From Methylovirgula sp. (GTDB taxonomy: Bacteria > Pseudomonadota > Alphaproteobacteria > Rhizobiales > Beijerinckiaceae): DNA of 9,501 bases. Position 1 is the stretch's first letter. Every line of letters begins with the position of its first letter. The stretch covers positions 1 through 9,501 of the forward strand of contig JANXSV010000320.1 of assembly GCA_025356505.1 (NCBI GenBank), in the 5' to 3' direction. The notes beneath the pieces are model-generated. The model was given only the letters and a program-made list of their open reading frames with translations. It was not told the origin of the DNA and searched no databases. The position numbers and the translations under genes were made by a program. This document shows, in pieces, positions 7,343 to 9,501 of the stretch.

Positions 7343-8469
7343 TTTGAATACCTGTTGCCCGCAATCAGCAATGAAAGAATCTGCAATGTCGCAGGATAGT
7401 AATGTTCAGGTTTCACATTCATTAACTCTACGGGAAATTTCACACCTTCCGTTGCGCATCGCGTAAGCGCTACTACAGCCTGATAGCCGGGATCACTCAG
7501 GCTTTCTGCAGCTTGACCATTGCTGACATCGACCACATTAGGCCGTGAATCGGGCAGGCTGCTCCAAGTCTGGTTGAAAACACCCAGCGTTTCACGATCG
7601 ATGGTGCCGCCCCACGCCAGATAGAGCGGTATGCGGATGGCGTCATAGCTAAAGCGCGCCGGAAAATTTTTGGCGGGCGCAACCGTGTTATCGGCCAATG
7701 AAAGCCAGTCCGGCGGCAAGCGGGACGGGCCTGTGCTGGTGGCTTTCAGCAGTTTCAGTCCACTTTGCTTGATGGAAACCCAATCAATTTCCGGTGCAAC
7801 GGACTTGAGAAAGTCAATCGCCGGAAAAACCCAGTAGGACAGGTTGACCACAGGCCCGTCCTTCATGTCCTTGGCACCAAATCCGTTAACACCCGGCGAT
7901 ATGATGCGGCCAATGCTGTTCGAGCTTGTGGCCAGACGCCCGACATCGAGAGCGATTTTATGGGCATTTGCGCGGTACTCGGGAACTTTCCAGCGCGTCG
8001 CAGCTTCCGCCAGCGCCCAGGCAATCAGGAGGTCGCCGTCGCTGGCGTTATTGCGATCTTGCACATGCGGGGTTTCGTTCGGCTTCCAACGCCATGCCGC
8101 CAGATTGTCATTGCGGATGTAGAGCTCCTTGGCCGTCCAGCGCCACACTCTTTGGAACGTTTCCTGATCATCGGCGAAGGCGGCAAGCAACAGGCCATAA
8201 CCCTGCCCTTCCGAGTGGCTGACATCACCATTGTCATTATCAACAATGCGGCCCTCAGCCGTGATGAATTTGGCCTTGTAGAGATCCCAGATTTCGCGGG
8301 ACAGCACCATGCGGGTCGCGTCCAAGGTTGGTTTCAAGGCCACTGTCTGCACCATATCTGAACCAACACTGGCATCGGCGAGCGGGGCTGTTCCCGCAGA
8401 GGCGGTGCTGATCAGGGCGGTTCCCATCGCGACGAGAGTGGCGGCAGACAAAATCTGTAATTTACGCAT
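7333..8469 (-). CDS. bcsZ: Periplasmic endo-beta-1,4-glucanase BcsZ, glycoside hydrolase family 8
   Basis: BcsZ cleaves beta-1,4-glucan in the periplasm and is thought to trim or untangle nascent cellulose and influence how much is made. The 378-residue length fits the family. Residues 1-25 form a signal peptide (MRK, a hydrophobic core, then STASA before Gly26). The GH8 signature is complete: residues 142-160, ASDGDLLIAWALAEAATRW, match the PROSITE family 8 pattern. E87 in SHSEGQGYG aligns with the general acid (E55 in E. coli BcsZ), and D276 in FSYDAIRIPLYLAW sits where the catalytic base is expected, so the enzyme should be active. Two cysteines near the end (C338 and C377) could form a disulfide. 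The start overlaps the bcsB stop by one base, and a CGGGA about 9 bases upstream is a weak ribosome site. The gene ends within the first codons of bcsK. Assignment is secure. Confidence 0.97.
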   Translation of the reverse strand: MRKLQILSAATLVAMGTALISTASAGTAPLADASVGSDMVQTVALKPTLDATRMVLSREIWDLYKAKFITAEGRIVDNDNGDVSHSEGQGYGLLLAAFADDQETFQRVWRWTAKELYIRNDNLAAWRWKPNETPHVQDRNNASDGDLLIAWALAEAATRWKVPEYRANAHKIALDVGRLATSSNSIGRIISPGVNGFGAKDMKDGPVVNLSYWVFPAIDFLKSVAPEIDWVSIKQSGLKLLKATSTGPSRLPPDWLSLADNTVAPAKNFPARFSYDAIRIPLYLAWGGTIDRETLGVFNQTWSSLPDSRPNVVDVSNGQAAESLSDPGYQAVVALTRCATEGVKFPVELMNVKPEHYYPATLQILSLLIAGNRYSKCF

Positions 8470-9501
8470 CAGTGCTGTGTCCCGCTTCGGCGAACTACAA
8501 TATTTGTGGTGATACCAAGTCCAAGCGCCAGAACGAGGAAGCCGAGGGCATAAAAGACCACGTTGTTCGAGAGCCAGCCTGCGGTGACCAACCTCAAGTT
8601 TGCGGGGTTGAGAGGTGCGGTCTTGATAAAATAGCCGTCAACCTCCGGCTGGATGGCATAGACCACATTGTTTTTAGGATCATAGGTGGTTATCGCACCG
8701 TCCATCTGGTTCCAGACCGATGGAGCGGTAAAATCCCGCATCGTCCTTGCAAGCAGTTCTGAGTTTGGTGCCGTGATCAAGGTCCAGGTTTTGCCGCCGC
8801 CGTTTGGCCCGCGATGTTGCGCGATGACCACGCGGGATTTGCTGTCAGGGGCATAGGCATCGTCGCTGGTTCTGAAGGTGGCAAGTGTGTTCGAGACGAT
8901 GGTTTTGATAGCGCGAATGCCACCGTCGATGAAGGCCGGTGTCGTCCAGTTCCAAGAAACGGTTTTGACCTCGCCTGACCACTGGCTGTAGAGGTCGCTG
9001 TCGGCGATTTTGGGCTGAGCCTGTTTCTGCAGCGCTGCCTTTTGCCTGACAGCAGGAGAGTTCGGGTTTTCGCCCTTTCCTGCCATAGTTTTGGCTGCGG
9101 TAGCCCCATCGGCCAATTCGCCCGGGTCCAGCGCAATACTGGCCTTTTCAAGCGCGGCACGCGACCAAGAACTTTTGAGAGCGGCAGGGTCTACACCGAG
9201 AAAATCGACCATATCGCCGGGCAGATCATTAATCGCGCCGACAATAATGGCGGAATTGTCATGAATGTCGTTGCGGTTGAACACTGTGCTCACCTGAATC
9301 AGGCGGCGTCCATTGCCCGCAGCGCGTACGATAAATGTCGCAGCGGCGGAGATGGTGGGGGCATCATGCTTGGGCATGTATAGCCGGGTTGGTGCTCCGC
9401 TGGTTGAAAACGGAAAGCCGTCCAGCGCCGTTGCCGACAGGTTTGGAAAATGTGCAATACGCGCGATGGGCGGCATTTGCAGCTCTGACTTTTCCAGCAG
9501 C
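8469..9501 (-). CDS. bcsB: Cellulose synthase periplasmic subunit BcsB, C-terminal part (partial at right edge)
   Basis: BcsB is the periplasmic subunit anchored in the inner membrane next to BcsA; it is needed for synthase activity and guides the emerging glucan. The frame has no stop up to the right edge, so the 343 visible residues are only the C-terminal part of a protein that is usually about 750-800 residues long; the ATG at 9476 is internal. Visible hallmarks are an ARIAHFPNL...GFPFS segment typical of BcsB, a flavodoxin-like stretch ending in SAIIVGAIND, the conserved final domain (around VVYAIQPEVDGYF), and one C-terminal membrane helix (about 8496-8564, NVVFYALGFLVLALGLG) followed by a short basic tail ending RRSGTQH. 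An Ala/Lys/Gln-rich polar segment lies at about 8973-9158. The TGA stop shares its A with the bcsZ ATG, which suggests translational coupling. Family assignment rests on recalled motifs and gene context; I am confident in it. Confidence 0.92.
   Translation of the reverse strand, partial: LLEKSELQMPPIARIAHFPNLSATALDGFPFSTSGAPTRLYMPKHDAPTISAAATFIVRAAGNGRRLIQVSTVFNRNDIHDNSAIIVGAINDLPGDMVDFLGVDPAALKSSWSRAALEKASIALDPGELADGATAAKTMAGKGENPNSPAVRQKAALQKQAQPKIADSDLYSQWSGEVKTVSWNWTTPAFIDGGIRAIKTIVSNTLATFRTSDDAYAPDSKSRVVIAQHRGPNGGGKTWTLITAPNSELLARTMRDFTAPSVWNQMDGAITTYDPKNNVVYAIQPEVDGYFIKTAPLNPANLRLVTAGWLSNNVVFYALGFLVLALGLGITTNIVVRRSGTQH

Noticed and set aside
7765..8361. 198-codon open frame on the plus strand
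   Set aside because: It is antisense to bcsZ, whose GH8 motifs prove the minus-strand frame.
8777..9160. 127-codon open frame on the minus strand
   Set aside because: It is a different frame within bcsB, rich in Arg, Pro and Ser and without BcsB features.

Overview
The window carries the downstream part of a bacterial cellulose synthesis (bcs) operon, all read from the minus strand. From right to left (5' to 3' on the minus strand) it holds the C-terminal part of bcsB (cut by the right edge), complete bcsZ, complete and very large bcsK, a 154-bp spacer, and bcsN (cut by the left edge). The combination bcsB-bcsZ-bcsK-bcsN without a BcsC-type outer-membrane barrel is the layout known from alphaproteobacteria, mainly Rhizobiales/Hyphomicrobiales. 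By eye the moderately GC-rich base composition fits such a host, but the sequence does not identify a species. The catalytic subunit bcsA is not in the window and would be expected beyond the right edge.

Layout: bcsB (minus, 9500 down to 8469, open at the right edge) shares one base with the bcsZ start. bcsZ (8469-7333) is a family GH8 endoglucanase with a signal peptide. It overlaps bcsK by 10 bases. bcsK (7342-1193) encodes a 2049-residue secreted TPR-type scaffold. These three genes look translationally coupled. bcsN (1038 down to at least base 1) encodes a lipoprotein with a Gly/Pro/Tyr/Ala-rich tail. It is separated from bcsK by a spacer that contains an 11-bp inverted repeat just after the bcsK stop and a 10-bp direct repeat next to the bcsN start.

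How the genes fit together: BcsB is the periplasmic, membrane-anchored partner of the BcsA synthase. BcsZ trims or edits glucan in the periplasm. BcsK is a long helical-repeat protein that could bridge the periplasm. BcsN, with an outer-membrane-type lipobox, may link the system to the outer membrane. No beta-barrel exporter is visible here, so how the polymer crosses the outer membrane is open.

The most distinctive structure is inside bcsK. Thirteen modules of about 109-116 residues are arranged in a higher-order repeat of four modules (491-494 residues, about 1.48 kb), and every fourth module is longer (about 160 residues). I found no RNA gene, mobile element, CRISPR array or clearly foreign segment. 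The window is a known type of system with an unusually built component, not an obviously new system.
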